Positions 1 through 11,329 of a DNA stretch of 64,000 bases are shown here, piece after piece (the first letter of the stretch is position 1; the number at the start of each line of letters is the position of its first letter). Source of the DNA: Ampullaceana balthica (Eukaryota > Mollusca > Gastropoda > Lymnaeidae). The notes beneath the pieces were generated by a model. It was not told the DNA's origin. It worked only from the letters and a program-made list of their open reading frames with translations, and ran no database searches. The DNA lies in contig CALYLW010000122.1 of NCBI GenBank assembly GCA_944989445.1, positions 450,001 through 514,000 of the forward strand. The letters run 5' to 3'. A program made the translations under genes and the position numbers.

Positions 1-106
1 GCGCGGCAAATTTGCTAAAATATTGCACACAAAAATGGTTGCTGTGCAACTTTGCTCTCGAGTTTTGTGTTGTTGTTTTTTTTCACGAACCTTAGAGGGA
101 ACATTG
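1..106 (+). mobile_element. 3' part of hAT-like MITE, family A (cut by window edge)
   Basis: The stretch begins inside the element (GCGCGGCAAATTTGC) and runs to the terminus TTAGAGGGAACATTG at 92-106. The same body and terminus occur at 16225-16411, 25398-25599 and 61339-61524, and in part at 44708-44862. The 5' end lies outside the window, so its TSD cannot be tested. It is non-coding; the short ORFs across it are incidental. Confidence 0.75.
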
Positions 107-720
107 CCGGGCACCTTCATTTTTGGGTTTCAATTTTAGGTGCTGCCCTGTGGGGCTCTTTAATGGACAAAGACACTTTTTTCGGAAGCGTCCCGCCGTT
201 GCAGCTTGCCAGACTGAGTTGCCCGCGCTCCCTTTCGGGTGTCCCTGGGGGTTCTGCCCCTTCCAGCTCTATGATTATTAACAAATATACATTCGGAACT
301 ACAGCCCTGAAGAAAGATGGCATTCATAGATAAAAACTACAAGTTAACTTTCGCAAGGTTTCTAACTGATACGTTTTAATTACAATTTATAGCACATTTA
401 AATATATATATGTATATATAAATATATGCGATGGTGCTACGGAGGAAAGATGTCTAAAATCAAAGTTTAAAATTTTTATTTTTTTTAAATTCATAACTTT
501 TAAAATAATCTTTAAAAAATGTCACAAAAATCTATTTGCTTATCTCTATTTGCTTATCTACCTTTAAACGTCACGGTTTTTTCCCTTTCTTTTCCTTGAA
601 GAATCTTTCTTTAAAAAAATATTTTCAGCCTATATAAATCACTAGCTTTGTGATGATTTGGGGGCGGAGGGGGCGGTCATGGGGAGAGCGTGATCTCAAA
701 CTTGTCCCGCATGATTGGCG
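107..720. other. unassigned AT-rich spacer
   Basis: No gene recognised. It holds a short TA-repeat tract near 400-428 and several A/T homopolymer runs, then becomes GC-richer just before the 29-bp array. Confidence 0.5.
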
Positions 721-1031
721 ATGTCACACAAGTCGACGTGACTGTGGTGGTGTCACACAAGTCGACATGACTATGGTGGTGTCACACAAGTCGACATGAC
801 TATGGCGGTGTCACACAAGTCGACGTGACTATGGCGGTGTCACACAAGTCGACCTGACTATGGCGGTGTCACACAAGTCGACGTGACTATCGCGGTGTCA
901 CACAAGTCGACGTGGCTGTGGCAGTGTCACACAAGTGGATGTGACTGCGGCAGTGTTCACATCAAGTCGACGTGACTATGGCGGTGTCACACAAGTCGAC
1001 GTGACTGTGGCAGTGTCACACAAGTCGATGC
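721..1031. repeat. 29-bp minisatellite with GTCGAC core
   Basis: About 10-11 head-to-tail copies of a 29-bp unit made of GTCACACAAG, TCGACGTGAC and TATGGCGGT. The unit contains the palindrome GTCGAC. Copies differ by single substitutions (ATGACT/GTGACT, GGTGGT/GGCGGT), and one copy near 955 has small insertions. Confidence 0.95.
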
Positions 1032-1049
1032 GACCATCAGATTTGAGTG

Positions 1050-1258
1050 TACCCGTAAAATGTATCTACAATACCTGTCTACATCACCTGTACACTACCT
1101 GTACAATGGCTGTCTACATTACCTGTATATACATCTGGTCTACATTCTATCTACATTACCTTTACATACATCTGATCTACATAATATCTACATTACCTGT
1201 ACACTACATATGCCCTAAAAACATCTACAATACCTGTACACTTGCTAGTGTCGAAACA
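1050..1258. repeat. degenerate CTACATTACCTGTA repeats
   Basis: Irregularly spaced copies of CTACATTACCTGTA and TACACTACCTGTAC, with the phase broken by indels. It looks like an old decayed minisatellite directly after the 29-bp array. A 111-codon open frame across it is low-complexity and not believed. Confidence 0.7.
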
Positions 1259-1802
1259 GTGATTTATTAGCTAAGACTTTTATGCGGCCCAACCTCAGGG
1301 CCCAGCGCTTAGCTCTCTGAGAGCACACCAATTACCGCCAGTTAGATTTATGGCCGAACGTTCACCGGAATAAGGAGCTGCTAACTCCGAAAGTGTCGCA
1401 AACTTTTTAGAACATTAAGAAACCAACACTTATGTCTTTCAATCTCAATTTCACCACGCGGGGAGGGGAGTCTCCTGTTTATGGTTTGTTGTTGGACTGA
1501 CCCTTGACCCCCCCGCCCCCCCGGGACCACCTCCTACACATCAGTTCCGTGTCTGGACTTGTTTTATTGTTGAGCGTCAGTCCTTATGCTTTCCCTGTTC
1601 ATGCATGGCCAAAATAAGACGTCTGCTCGACTTCTGGAGAATGAGAAATTGAGCGGCGGGAACATCATGTTGTAAAAGATATTTTAAAAAAAACAATAAA
1701 AAATCTAGTAAGTCTGCACACACTACACCACAACGAACACATTCAGAGATAGAGAGACAGTTAGATACGATGTTTGATAAATTAGTTCTACATACACCAC
1801 AA
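1259..1802. other. unassigned unique sequence
   Basis: No coding or transposon signature recognised. A C-rich run (near 1507-1522) and an A-rich patch near 1686 are the only notable local features. Confidence 0.4.
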
Positions 1803-2826
1803 CACACAAGATGTAGCACTCATTGTACACAAGATATAGCACTGCACACAAGATGTAGCACTCATTGTACACAAGATGTAGCACTCACTGTACACAAGAT
1901 GTAGCACTCACTGTACACAAGATATAGCACTCATTGTACACAAGATGTAGCACTCATTGTACACAAGATGTAGCACTCATTGTACACAAGATAAAGCACT
2001 ACACAAGAGTGCATCATGTACACAAAGTCACTCACTGTACACAAGATGTAGCACTCACTGTACACAAGATGTAGCACTCACTGTACACAAGATGTAGCAC
2101 TCACTGTACACAAGATGTAGCACTCACTGTACACAAGATGTAGCACTCACTGTACACAAGATGTAGCACTCACTGTACACAAGATGTAGCACTCACTGTA
2201 CACAAGATGTAGCACTCACTGTACACAAGATGTAGCACTCACTGTACACAAGATGTAGCACTCACTGTACACAAGATGTAGCACTCACTGTACACAAGAT
2301 GTAGCACTCACTGTACACAAGATGTAGCACTCACTGTACACAAGATGTAGCACTCACTGTACACAAGATGTAGCACTCACTGTACACAAGATGTAGCACT
2401 CACTGTACACAAGATGTAGCACTCACTGTACACAAGATGTAGCACTCACTGTACACAAGATGTAGCACTCACTGTACACAAGATGTAGCACTCATTGTAC
2501 ACAAGATGTAGCACTCATTGTACACAAGATGTAGCACTCACTGTACACAAGATGTAGCACTCACTGTACACAAGATGTAGCACTCACTGTACACAAGATG
2601 TAGCACTCACTGTACACAAGATGTAGCACTCACTGTACACAAGATGTAGCACTCACTGTACACAAGATGTAGCACTCACTGTACACAAGATATAGCACTC
2701 ACCGTACACAAGATGTAGCACTCACTGTACACAATATGTACCACTCAATGTACACAAGATGTAGCACTCATTGTACACAAGATGTACCACTCACTGTACA
2801 CAACATATAGCACTCACCGTACACAA
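1803..2826. repeat. 23-bp minisatellite
   Basis: About 44 copies of a 23-bp unit (ATGTAGCACTCAC followed by TGTACACAAG). The central copies from ~2040 to ~2480 are nearly identical, while both edges carry variants (CATT for CACT, ATATAG, a truncated copy near 1995-2030). Homogeneous core with divergent edges is the usual result of unequal exchange. Confidence 0.97.
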
Positions 2827-2921
2827 TTAAACCTATTGCATACAGTGTAAATTATGCTTCCCAACTAAACGAATTCCCGTATCTCAGTGTAAGGAAGTAT
2901 CGGGTATACTCTATTAAATAA

Positions 2922-3175
2922 AACCCAGCGTTTGAGTCTGTTAAACACCTAGCGTTCGAGTCTATTAAACACCTAGCGTTTGAGTCGATTTAATACCTAG
3001 CGTTTGAGTCCATTAAACACCTAGCGTTTGAGTCCATTAAACACCTAGCGTTTGAGTCTATTAAACACCTAGCGTTTCTGAGTCTATTAAACAACTAGCA
3101 CTTGCGTCTATTAAACACCTAGCGTTTGAGTCCTATTCAAAACCTAGCCTTTGAGTCTATTTAACACCCAGCCTA
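2922..3175. repeat. 24-bp minisatellite
   Basis: About 10 copies of a 24-bp unit (CTAGCGTTTGAGTC then YATTAAACAC). Indels and substitutions increase towards the 3' end (GTTTCTGAG, CACTTGCG). Confidence 0.93.
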
Positions 3176-3276
3176 TATTTGAGTGTAATATATGGAGATA
3201 AAGTGTTTTGGACATAACAGAGTATCCATGGGTAATACTGATAACACCGTGTCTTTTTCAGGCCGAGCCATTAGCG

Positions 3277-3460
3277 CAGTGGTTCTCAACCTTTTGAGAT
3301 TCAAGGACCACTTGAAAAATTTGTGTCTTAGCCGCAAACCACTACTGAAAATGTTTCGCTCGCTCACCGTGCAGGAAATTTATAGATAATTATACTTTTG
3401 TATATAAATTAAAATTTCATCCCCGCGGACCACCAGGGCCATAGCGTTTTCAATACCCCT
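3277..3460 (+). mobile_element. hAT-like element, left end only
   Basis: CAGTGGTTCTCAACCTTTTG at 3277 is a classic hAT (Charlie-type) terminus. It is followed by GGACCACTTG and later GGACCACCAGGGCC. I do not find the matching right end, so the copy is truncated or diverged. No transposase ORF is visible. Confidence 0.6.
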
Positions 3461-4195
3461 ATTTTAATACATTGTAGCCAGCTTTGGATGATCATCTCTA
3501 TATACCCAAAAACAATAAGCCTAAATTCATAGGCTGTAAAGTACGTCAAAAGTTGTTTTTTTTATAAGCTCCCGCCCCCATCTCTCTATCAGGGACGTCA
3601 TTAAGAGCAGTAAAAAGTTAAAATAAAACATAAATGGAAAAGAAAAAAAAATTATTTTCACATTTCTCTATTTTATATGAAAAATAGTGTGATGACGTGA
3701 ATAAAGTCTCGCGTGAGACGTGTAGATGACGTGAATAAAGTCTGCCGAAAGTGTAGATGTCGTGAATAAAGTCTGCCGAAGTGTAGATGACGTTAAAATG
3801 ATGTCACGTGTGGTATCAACGGGGCTATTCAACGACGAACATCTTCGGCCCCAAAATAGTGACCGTTCGGCTCAAAACTGACCCGTGAAACCCGACATTT
3901 GAAATCGTGTAACAGTCGGGCTGAATGTTGACGCCATGTAAGAGCAAGAGTCTTGAGATCGCCTTGACTTGACTTTGACGCAGGCCGTGACGGCATAAAT
4001 AGGATTCAAATTTTCAAATTTTGGCTCGTTTCGTCACGGGAGAGAAGCCACACGGGGAGAGCGTGGCCGAGACGAATCTGTCCAATTATCCGCCGCTTTG
4101 ATCAACCAATTTGAAGAGTGGGGTGAATATTCCACGCGATGTCTGCGGTAAGAGGACAGTAAAACACGCGCGACGCAGAAAGCGTAGACGCACCG
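3461..4195. other. unassigned sequence with a small repeat
   Basis: Apart from the array at 3689-3795 nothing is recognised. The segment is AT-rich to ~3690 and mixed afterwards. ORFs here are short and without family signature. Confidence 0.4.
3689..3795. repeat. ~35-bp repeat, three copies
   Basis: Three imperfect copies of GATGACGTGAATAAAGTCT with a GTGTA linker. The unit length drifts from 33 to 37 bp through indels. Confidence 0.8.
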
Positions 4196-4351
4196 CACAG
4201 ACAGACAGGCAACAGTGGACAAGACAGACATCGTAGACAGACAGCATACGCAGACAGCATATGGCATATACGGAATGGTTGTGTCTTCGATATTTGAAGA
4301 GGATGAGGGGGTGTGGGGTTTGGGGGGGTGTGGGGTTTGGGGGGTGGGGGA
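4196..4351. repeat. AGAC-rich tract followed by G-quadruplex-prone repeat
   Basis: 4196-4262 is rich in AGACAGACAG and GACAGCATA motifs. At 4300-4351 the motif GTGTGGGGTTTGGGGGG occurs twice, giving more than four G-runs of four or more on the plus strand. G-quadruplex potential is inferred from the runs only. Confidence 0.65.
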
Positions 4352-4940
4352 TTCCGACTGTGATCATTCCAGATTGTAGCACGGTGTAACTGCTAGAAAC
4401 ACAAGGCGTTCGTGGTAAAATCATTTGCTATCAGGCACACACATAAAACCATGATCTTGAATTGTTATCTAGGAATACCTCTGTACGCGCAAAATAAAAT
4501 AATAAAAATCCCCCCCCCCAAACACGCACATTTTTCTCTTTGTTTTGACATACGCCAACGTCTTGATTGACATTTAACGGTCACGTCCCCCTGCTCTTTG
4601 TGTGAATAATTTGGGTCGATTTTTATTTAGAAAACTTTGATCAGACAAATATTTTACAAATTGGCTTTTCATAAAATAAAAATTAAAACAAAAACAAAGG
4701 AAAACAACTGTGCAATCGCTGGACTACTACTCTTATTTAGTGTTTAATTTAAAAATAAAAACTATTGACTCGGGGGAAACCATACGGCACGATCTGATGA
4801 ACAACAACACCACGTGACTGTGATGGTAGCATGACGTCATCTCCACACAGCCCGTGACGTTAGGACGTGATCCCGCGCCGTACCCAGCAGCAGCGGCGGT
4901 CCTAAAAGTGCAAGTCTTCGGCTTCACGTTTCTCACATAG
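4352..4940. other. unassigned sequence
   Basis: Nothing recognised. It contains a C-run near 4510 and an AT-rich section to ~4760. Confidence 0.4.
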
Positions 4941-5083
4941 GTGTTGATGCCAAGAACAATGGTGCAGCGGCGTCACCCTTGGTAGGGTGGTGAGGTCAAT
5001 TAGGGGGGGGCGATGTAATGTTTGTGTTGATCTCGAGAACAATGGTGCAGCGGCGTCACCCTTGGTAAGGTGGCAAGGTCCGG
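4941..5083. repeat. ~83-bp direct duplication
   Basis: GTGTTGATGCCAAGAACAAT and the GGTGCAGCGGCGTCACCCTT that follows it recur 83 bp downstream with few changes, giving a little under two copies. Confidence 0.85.
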
Positions 5084-5815
5084 AGAAGGAACGTGGTGCT
5101 GGGGTGAGTTCAAGTGATGTGGCTCGCGTGGAAGTACAATAGGGATTGTTGTTGGCAACATTGTGACCTCTGACCTCACTATGTCGGTTGCGTTAAAAAG
5201 TAAAAGCATGTGCTCGAGTTCCCACAGTGTCAGCGGGTCTGTGATCAATCAAATATTTGTTCCACTTTTTATATTTTTTAAATTATTTTTTTCCCCCAAA
5301 TTTTAGAAGAAAATCAAGCGGTTCTCATTCTTTTAGCCGGGGACACTGCAAGATATAGGTACCGTATGACCGTATATTCCGGTGTATAAGACAAATCCCA
5401 AATTTTCCTTTCAAATATATGTTTTAATCTATTTTCACCGTACAAGAGTCAAGACCACCCCTCTCCCAACTCACACCAATAAAAAACAACATTAGATTTG
5501 CTTTCGGTGTTATAATGTACTGTGTTACGGCACTGGTGCTGTACTGTATGAACAGGTACTAATACTTTTTGTTTTACTTTATGCACAGACACATGTGCTA
5601 TTACCCTGTGCATTACTGTACAGAACCAGCCTATCACAGCAAGCTGAGTATTTTCTCTGCACCCGCATACAAAGGTTGCTTGGCCAGGCTTGGTCAGCTC
5701 TCCGCGCCTCCTCAGTTGCCCCTAAATCAAACCGCGGAACGGAACGATCGAGTCGTAAGAGACAACAGCGTACAAGACGACGCCGGCGTATTAGTCGACT
5801 CTGGCGGTAACCAGA

Positions 5816-6022
5816 CAAAACGACAGGTGACAAAACGACAACTGAGAAAGCGACAAAACGACAAGGTGACAAAACGACAAGTAACGAAACGACAAGTCTA
5901 GTGACAAAACGACAAGGTGACAAAACGACAACCGAGAAAACGACAAGGTGACAAAATGACAAGTAACGAAACGACAAAACGGCCAGTGACAAAACGACAT
6001 TGTGACACAACGACAAGTTGAC
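5816..6022. repeat. GACAAAACGACAAG array
   Basis: Tandem and slightly irregular copies of GTGACAAAACGACAAG, with variants AACTGAGAAAGCGAC and AGTAACGAAACGAC. The same motif occurs in inverted orientation at 6202-6291, about 180 bp further on. Confidence 0.9.
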
Positions 6023-6201
6023 AAAAATAGTTCAAAATAGAACAACGAAAAAAAAGGCAATGATTTTTGACTGAAGAGTGTTTTTAGTTTTGGCCACAGA
6101 GATATTTGAGTCCGACACCCTTAGTCTATGTTCAAAGTGACCTAGTCGCCGGGACTTCATTAGGGGTTCTACAGTAATCTACGTTGTTTCTATGAGAGCT
6201 T

Positions 6202-6291
6202 GTCGTTTTGTCACCATGTCGTTTTGTCACCATGTCGTTTTGTCACCATGTCGTTTTGTCACCATGTCGTTTTGTCACCATGTCGTTTCGC
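6202..6291. repeat. 16-bp array, inverse of the 5816 array
   Basis: Five to six near-perfect copies of GTCGTTTTGTCACCAT, the reverse complement of the ATGGTGACAAAACGAC type seen upstream. The two arrays could pair into a large stem around 6023-6201. Confidence 0.93.
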
Positions 6292-6296
6292 CAGAG

Positions 6297-6462
6297 TCGT
6301 ATAAGACGATACCCAGCGTATAAGGCGAATCCGGTGTATAAGACGAATGCGGCGTATAAGACGACTGCGGCGTAAAAGACGACTTAGGCGTAAAAGACGA
6401 CTTCGGCGTAAAAGACGACTTAGGCGTAGAAGACGACTTAGGCGTAAAAGGCGACCCCGGAC
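6297..6462. repeat. 18-bp array built from a terminus-like motif
   Basis: About nine copies of GGCGTAAAAGACGACTTA. The earliest copies read CGTATAAGACGA and GGTGTATAAGACGA, almost identical to the element's own terminus (GGTGTATAAGACAA). This suggests amplification of terminal sequence. Confidence 0.88.
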
Positions 6463-6526
6463 TTTTGAGAAGATTCTTAGGGGTTAAGAAGTTGTCTTAT
6501 ACGCCGGAATATAAGGTACTTTCTAT

Positions 6527-6889
6527 CCCGATACCCAATGCCCAATTCGCGCGAGTTAAACTGTGAGAAATCGTTTACCACTTGTCTCGTCTCAGGGGTA
6601 TCCATTTCTAAGACTTTAACACTAATCTCAAATAACACTTTTCTTGGTTTCATTTCATGTCAGTATCACTAAATCATAAAAGTGTCATGTCCGGAGATGG
6701 GATTTCTCCCGTCCATACAGCATTGTTTTCTTTTTTCTTCATATTCCACAAATACGTTGGAAATTATGTCCCCTACACAATTATGTCCCTTTGTTATCCG
6801 CGAGCTGTGGCAACAGACGTCGCCTCTCGTTGGGGGCTCTACGTATGTTCTTGGGATTTCCTGGGTATTTCTATGTTTTTTAACCACGT
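6527..6889. other. unassigned sequence
   Basis: Mixed-composition sequence with overlapping short ORFs on both strands. I recognise no family. It may be flank of the composite repeat that follows. Confidence 0.35.
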
Positions 6890-8040
6890 TTTTATTAACT
6901 CGCTTTCGTTGGGCATTGTTTGTCCAAGATTTTTTCAAATCTGCCAACGTAAAATTGAACCACTTCTGATGGTCCTAGAGATCTGAAAATTTTACCACAG
7001 ATAGATCTTGGATGACAATGCATTGTATCAAAATTTCAGATCGATCGAATCTACCGTTATTACATTATTGAACTTTTTAGTTTATCTATTGTCTATATAT
7101 AAGCATCTGTACCGTCGGCTTTTGTTGACATCCGTGAGTTCCCCCCGTGACCACATCACAATGTTTTTAAAACGTTGGGCGGGCGCTTGTGAGGTGTTTG
7201 GTAAAATAAATAGGGGTAAAAAAATATTGTTAAAAACCAAGTTTTTATTAGTGGACTAAAAAGAATAAAATAAATAAAGGTAAAAAAAAATGATTTTTTT
7301 AAAACACGTTTTTACAAGCGGACTAAAAAGAAGATAAGTAAAATGTAAAAAAAATCTTTTTTTAAAAAGGACACGCTTTTATTTACAAAAATTTACAGAC
7401 TGAAACGCGCTGATCTCCCCTGCCCTTGATGTAAACACGGGAATTTGGTAAACGAAGGCTGGAGTGAAACCAGTGAGCCGTGGAGGTCAAATCTAGCAGA
7501 CGACTATACATTCTAAATAGTGATAAATAGAGATAAACTAAAAATTGATTAATTTAATTACGGTAGATTCGATCGATCTGAAATTTTGATACAATGCATT
7601 GTCATCCAAGATCTATCTGTGGTAAAATTTTGAGATCTCTAGGACCAACAGAAGTGGTTTAATTTTACGTTTCAAGATTTGAAGGAAGGATGGATGGATG
7701 GATGGATACAACATACAAACAGTGTGACTTAAATAAAAGCGTGTAAAAATAATTGTAAACTTGTAAGTTCAAGTACTTTCATTTAATATGACTAAAAACG
7801 TGGGGCGGGTGTTTGGTATAAAAATTAAAGATTTCTAATTTAGAAGGCAAAAGAGAGATCTATAACTGAGAGAATGAGTGAACTGCATATGTTAAACCTC
7901 ATAAGCGCCCGCCCCACGTTCTTAGTCATATCAACACATAGTACTTGAACTTACAAGTTTTAAATTATTTTCTTCTTTTTAGTCCGCTTGTAAAAACGTG
8001 GTTTTTAAAAATCATTTTTTTTTACCTTTATTTATTTTAT
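6890..8040 (+). mobile_element. composite palindromic repeat, copy 1
   Basis: 6890-7220 is the reverse complement of 26325-26660, and 7750-8015 corresponds to the palindrome at 25928-26236, so the block is an inverted second copy of 25915-26660. Between them, 7549-7680 repeats part of 6935-7075 in inverse. The recurring core ATCAAAATTTCAGATCGATC also occurs near 13325, 17490, 26485 and 62615. No ORF with a transposase or RT signature. It is probably a non-autonomous DNA element with long internal inverted repeats; class uncertain. Confidence 0.65.
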
Positions 8041-8211
8041 AATCGTCTTGTTTACACACATGTTTTTTAAAATTTTATGTTGAAGAAAAATGGGACAATC
8101 AACAGTGTCAGTTAACATATCCACGTTAACAATCGGATCATGGGTTATTCTTTTGTTGGGGATATAAGAAGAGGTGTCATGGTCTCAGCAATATCCAGTG
8201 TGTACCAAATG

Positions 8212-8646
8212 GCGCACATACGTTATTGTCCCGTGTACTTAATCACACACTTACGTCACTATACCGTGTACTCAGTGATACACCTACGTCACTATCCCAT
8301 GTACTCAGTCACATATTTACGTCACTATGACATGAACTCACTGACACACTTACGACACTATGACATGAACTCACTGACACACTTACGACACTATGACATG
8401 AACTCACTGACACACTTACGACACTATGACATGAACTCACTGACACACTTACGACACTATGACATGAACTCACTGACACACTTACGACACTATGACATGA
8501 ACTCAATGACACACTAACGACACTATGACATGAACTCACTGACATACTTACGACACTATGACATGAACTCAATGACACACTTACGTCACTATGACATGAA
8601 CTCAATGACACACTTACGTCACTATGACATGAACTCACTGACATAC
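8212..8646. repeat. 33-bp minisatellite
   Basis: About 13 copies of a 33-bp unit (CACTATGACATGAACTCA then CTGACACACTTACGA). The central copies are near identical and the 5' ones diverge (CCGTGTACT). The unit is 11 codons, which explains the open frames on both strands. Confidence 0.95.
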
Positions 8647-9431
8647 AAACTTCACCATCAAGGAAAATCCTTGATGAGGAAATAAGCTTAGAATATTTTT
8701 CACCCTTGATCGCAACTTGAGGAAATGGCGAGGGGGGAAAAAATTGTAACGATGTTGGCGTTGTTGTTGAAAGTCAATTAATGAGATGAGTAGCTGGTGG
8801 TGGGTTGGGGTGGTGGTAACACGTTGTTTGAATGTTTAACACGCGGTGAGAAATACAGTACACAATGTTTACACTCTCTCTGGCACCCGGTCAATGATAT
8901 CACACGAGTGATCCATAGGTGTCGGAAGGTAGGAGCTTTGGCGAGGGGATGCCGGAAGTTGGGGGCTGGGAAAGTGGGCGGGGCGGGGGTGTTGACAATA
9001 AACGTAGCAAGGTTGAATTACGTAACGGATAAGTAAGCTAGAGAAGGTGACAGAGCTAGAGAGAAAGTGAAAGAGAGAGTGTTTGGGGGGGGGTGGTATG
9101 AGGTTTGAGTAAGAAGGAAAAGGTGAAGAGGGGCGGGAGGTAATACAGAATTAGAAGTGAACGAAATGTGTATATGGAAATAGAGAATAAGGTTTCGCGA
9201 GATTTATCAGTGACCTTCTCAAGGTGACATTGAGTTTGAAAAAAAAATAATTTAATTAAAACATTTGAGTTAGTTGATTACATGACCGCGCTGGTTGTAA
9301 TTACAAACAGGGAGCCTCAAAGGTCAAGGTCATTTAGATGTTATAAGATTAACAACATTTTAAACATTTTTAACAGTGGGAAGGATCACAACAATGAATG
9401 ATGGAATGGGCATTATGGGGGGGGGGCAGAG
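8647..9431. other. unassigned, G-rich on plus strand
   Basis: No gene recognised. 8790-9150 is purine/G-rich (GGGGCGGG, GGAGGTAATACAG) with GAGA tracts near 9050-9090. Confidence 0.4.
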
Positions 9432-9702
9432 GTTGACATCAGTTGACATCAGTTGGCATCAGTTGACATCAGTTGACAATACGAAATCAATTGACATCAG
9501 TTCTGCATCATCAGCATCATCTTACATCAATAGGCATCAGTTGACACGAGTTGAAATCCGCTGGCATCGTTTGACACCATTTGGCACATCGCCTGACATC
9601 ACATGACATCAGTTGGCATCGGTTGATGGCATCACTTGCTATCAGTTGACATCATTTGGCATCTGCTGACATCACCTGACATCAGTTGGTGGCAGTGGAC
9701 AC
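9432..9702. repeat. degenerate 10-bp repeat GTTGACATCA
   Basis: About 20 imperfect copies of GTTGACATCA/GTTGGCATCA with length drift. A decayed short-unit array. Confidence 0.85.
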
Positions 9703-9845
9703 GTTCCTCAATAATTTCATTAAAAAACAACTACTTTGGTACGACGTTAAAGAGTGGTCACGTGACAGTTCGCTTGAGCGATCTCCAACAGCAACATAAG
9801 AAGACCCAACGACAGTCAGCAAGGCTGGTCGCGGTCTCAGGTTAA

Positions 9846-10137
9846 GCCGGGAGGATAGAATGGGGATAGTGTAAGATGGGAGGATAGAATGGGGATAGTG
9901 GAAGATGGGAGGATAGAATGGGGATAGTGTAAGATGGGAGGATAGAATGGGGATAGTGTAAGATGGGAGGATAGAATGGGGATAGTGTAAGCCGGGAGGA
10001 TAGAATGGGGATAGTGTAAGATGGGAGGATAGAATGGGGATAGTGTAAGATGGGAGGATAGAATGGGGATAGTGTAAGGCGGGAGGATAGAATGGGGATA
10101 GTGTAAGATGGGAGGATAGAATGGGGATAGTGTAAGA
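9846..10137. repeat. 29-bp minisatellite
   Basis: Ten copies of a 29-bp unit (GGGAGGATAGAATGGGGATA then GTGTAAGAT). The only frequent change is GCC or GGC for GAT at the end. Strong purine/pyrimidine strand bias. Confidence 0.97.
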
Positions 10138-11329
10138 AACGAGCAAGGCTGGAGGTGGGGGGGGCTACATTTAATACGGGGGTTCTCAACGCATTGCTTT
10201 GCTGCACAGTTTGGATAAACGGATGAAGGACCTGTCCAGGCTGCTGCCTGTGTCGCAAAATACCCCCCCCCCAATACAGAGTATCCTCCTGCCCCCCCCC
10301 CGCATAAAAAAGTAATAAATAAATAAATAAACCAGCCCCCTATAACACTTTCAATTCAACACAAAAATATCACTAAAAAATAAAATAACAGACAATAATT
10401 ATTAATGTCATAGTCACACACGTCAAGTTTAATTATACTGCTTAACTTGATCATCTTTTTCTTTTTTTTCCAGTTCAGTTTTTATTTTATTTTTGATTAA
10501 CGCCGTGCAATTAGCCACCACTAAAAAATGGGTCTTTATGGGGGGGGGGATAAATCATCCCCTTTGCCCTCAACGTAATCCGCCGCTGGGTAAGCTTATG
10601 TCTGTTCAATTTTGTTAATAATCATACGCAAGATCATTTAGCACAAATGCAATTCATATTCTGAGACGTAAACGTTAATACAAACCGTATTTATAATTTA
10701 ATGTAATGTGGGGCGGGTTTTTAATTTGACAACGGAGACTTTATTCTAAAACAAAGTGCTCCCTGGAGGGGCGGTTTTAAAATAAAATATCTGGGGGAGA
10801 CTCTATTTTAGGGGAGACTTAATTTCGTGACACCGGGACAAATAAATGACCCTCGGTGCGGTTCATGAGAAACTCTTTTTGAGAAACACTGGGTCAAGTT
10901 GTACCGCGCATTGTCTTGTCGTGGTCAGATATTGTCGTGATGTTTGTTTTAAAAATTTGAGGGGGAAAATGGCTAAAATAAATTGTTTAAATAAATAAAT
11001 AAAATAATAAATTAATCCAATCATTATTTTTTTTGTGGCTTAAATCCTCAAGGGGAGTTAATTTAGTCATTTACAAACAAATAGTTATATTTTCTTGGTT
11101 ACTTCCATTTACTATTTTTAAAACAAAAAATGCTACCTTTACTGCGTGTGTAACATAGGTGCGATTTACTTATGAATGAAGTTGAGCGTTCCATCATTCA
11201 TACGTTAACAAAAAAGAGCAGCACATGACCATGTCATGGCACACACACATACACAATAAACTAATCATGAAGGGATACAACCGGTGGTATGTCGACAGCA
11301 GTTCTCAAGCAGTTCAACCCTATAAAATG
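10138..11329. other. unassigned AT-rich region with one hAT-like end
   Basis: Mostly AT-rich single-copy-looking sequence. TTTTTGAGAAACACTG ends at 10892 and reads like the right end of a hAT element. GGGGGTTCTCAACGC near 10180 could be its diverged left end, but the pairing is weak. No gene seen. Confidence 0.4.

Larger units (their letters stand above)
5358..6526. mobile_element. TIR element with repeat-filled interior
   Basis: The left end CGTATATTCCGGTGTATAAG (from 5371) is matched in inverse by CTTATACGCCGGAATATAAG at 6496-6515. Related GGTACCGTAT/AAGGTAC sequence continues outside, so boundaries are ±10 bp. The interior has no transposase. It holds three tandem arrays (5816-6022, 6202-6291, 6297-6462), the last built from a motif like the terminus itself. 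The superfamily is not assigned because no clean TSD was found. Confidence 0.7.

Noticed and set aside
1803..2826. CRISPR-like regularly repeated sequence
   Set aside because: Units are directly adjacent with no unique spacers, no cas genes, and the window is eukaryotic in character. The same applies to all other arrays.
10178..10892. Complete hAT element between GGGGGTTCTCAACGC and TTTTTGAGAAACACTG
   Set aside because: The left end is too diverged and no 8-bp duplication was found; only the right end is noted.
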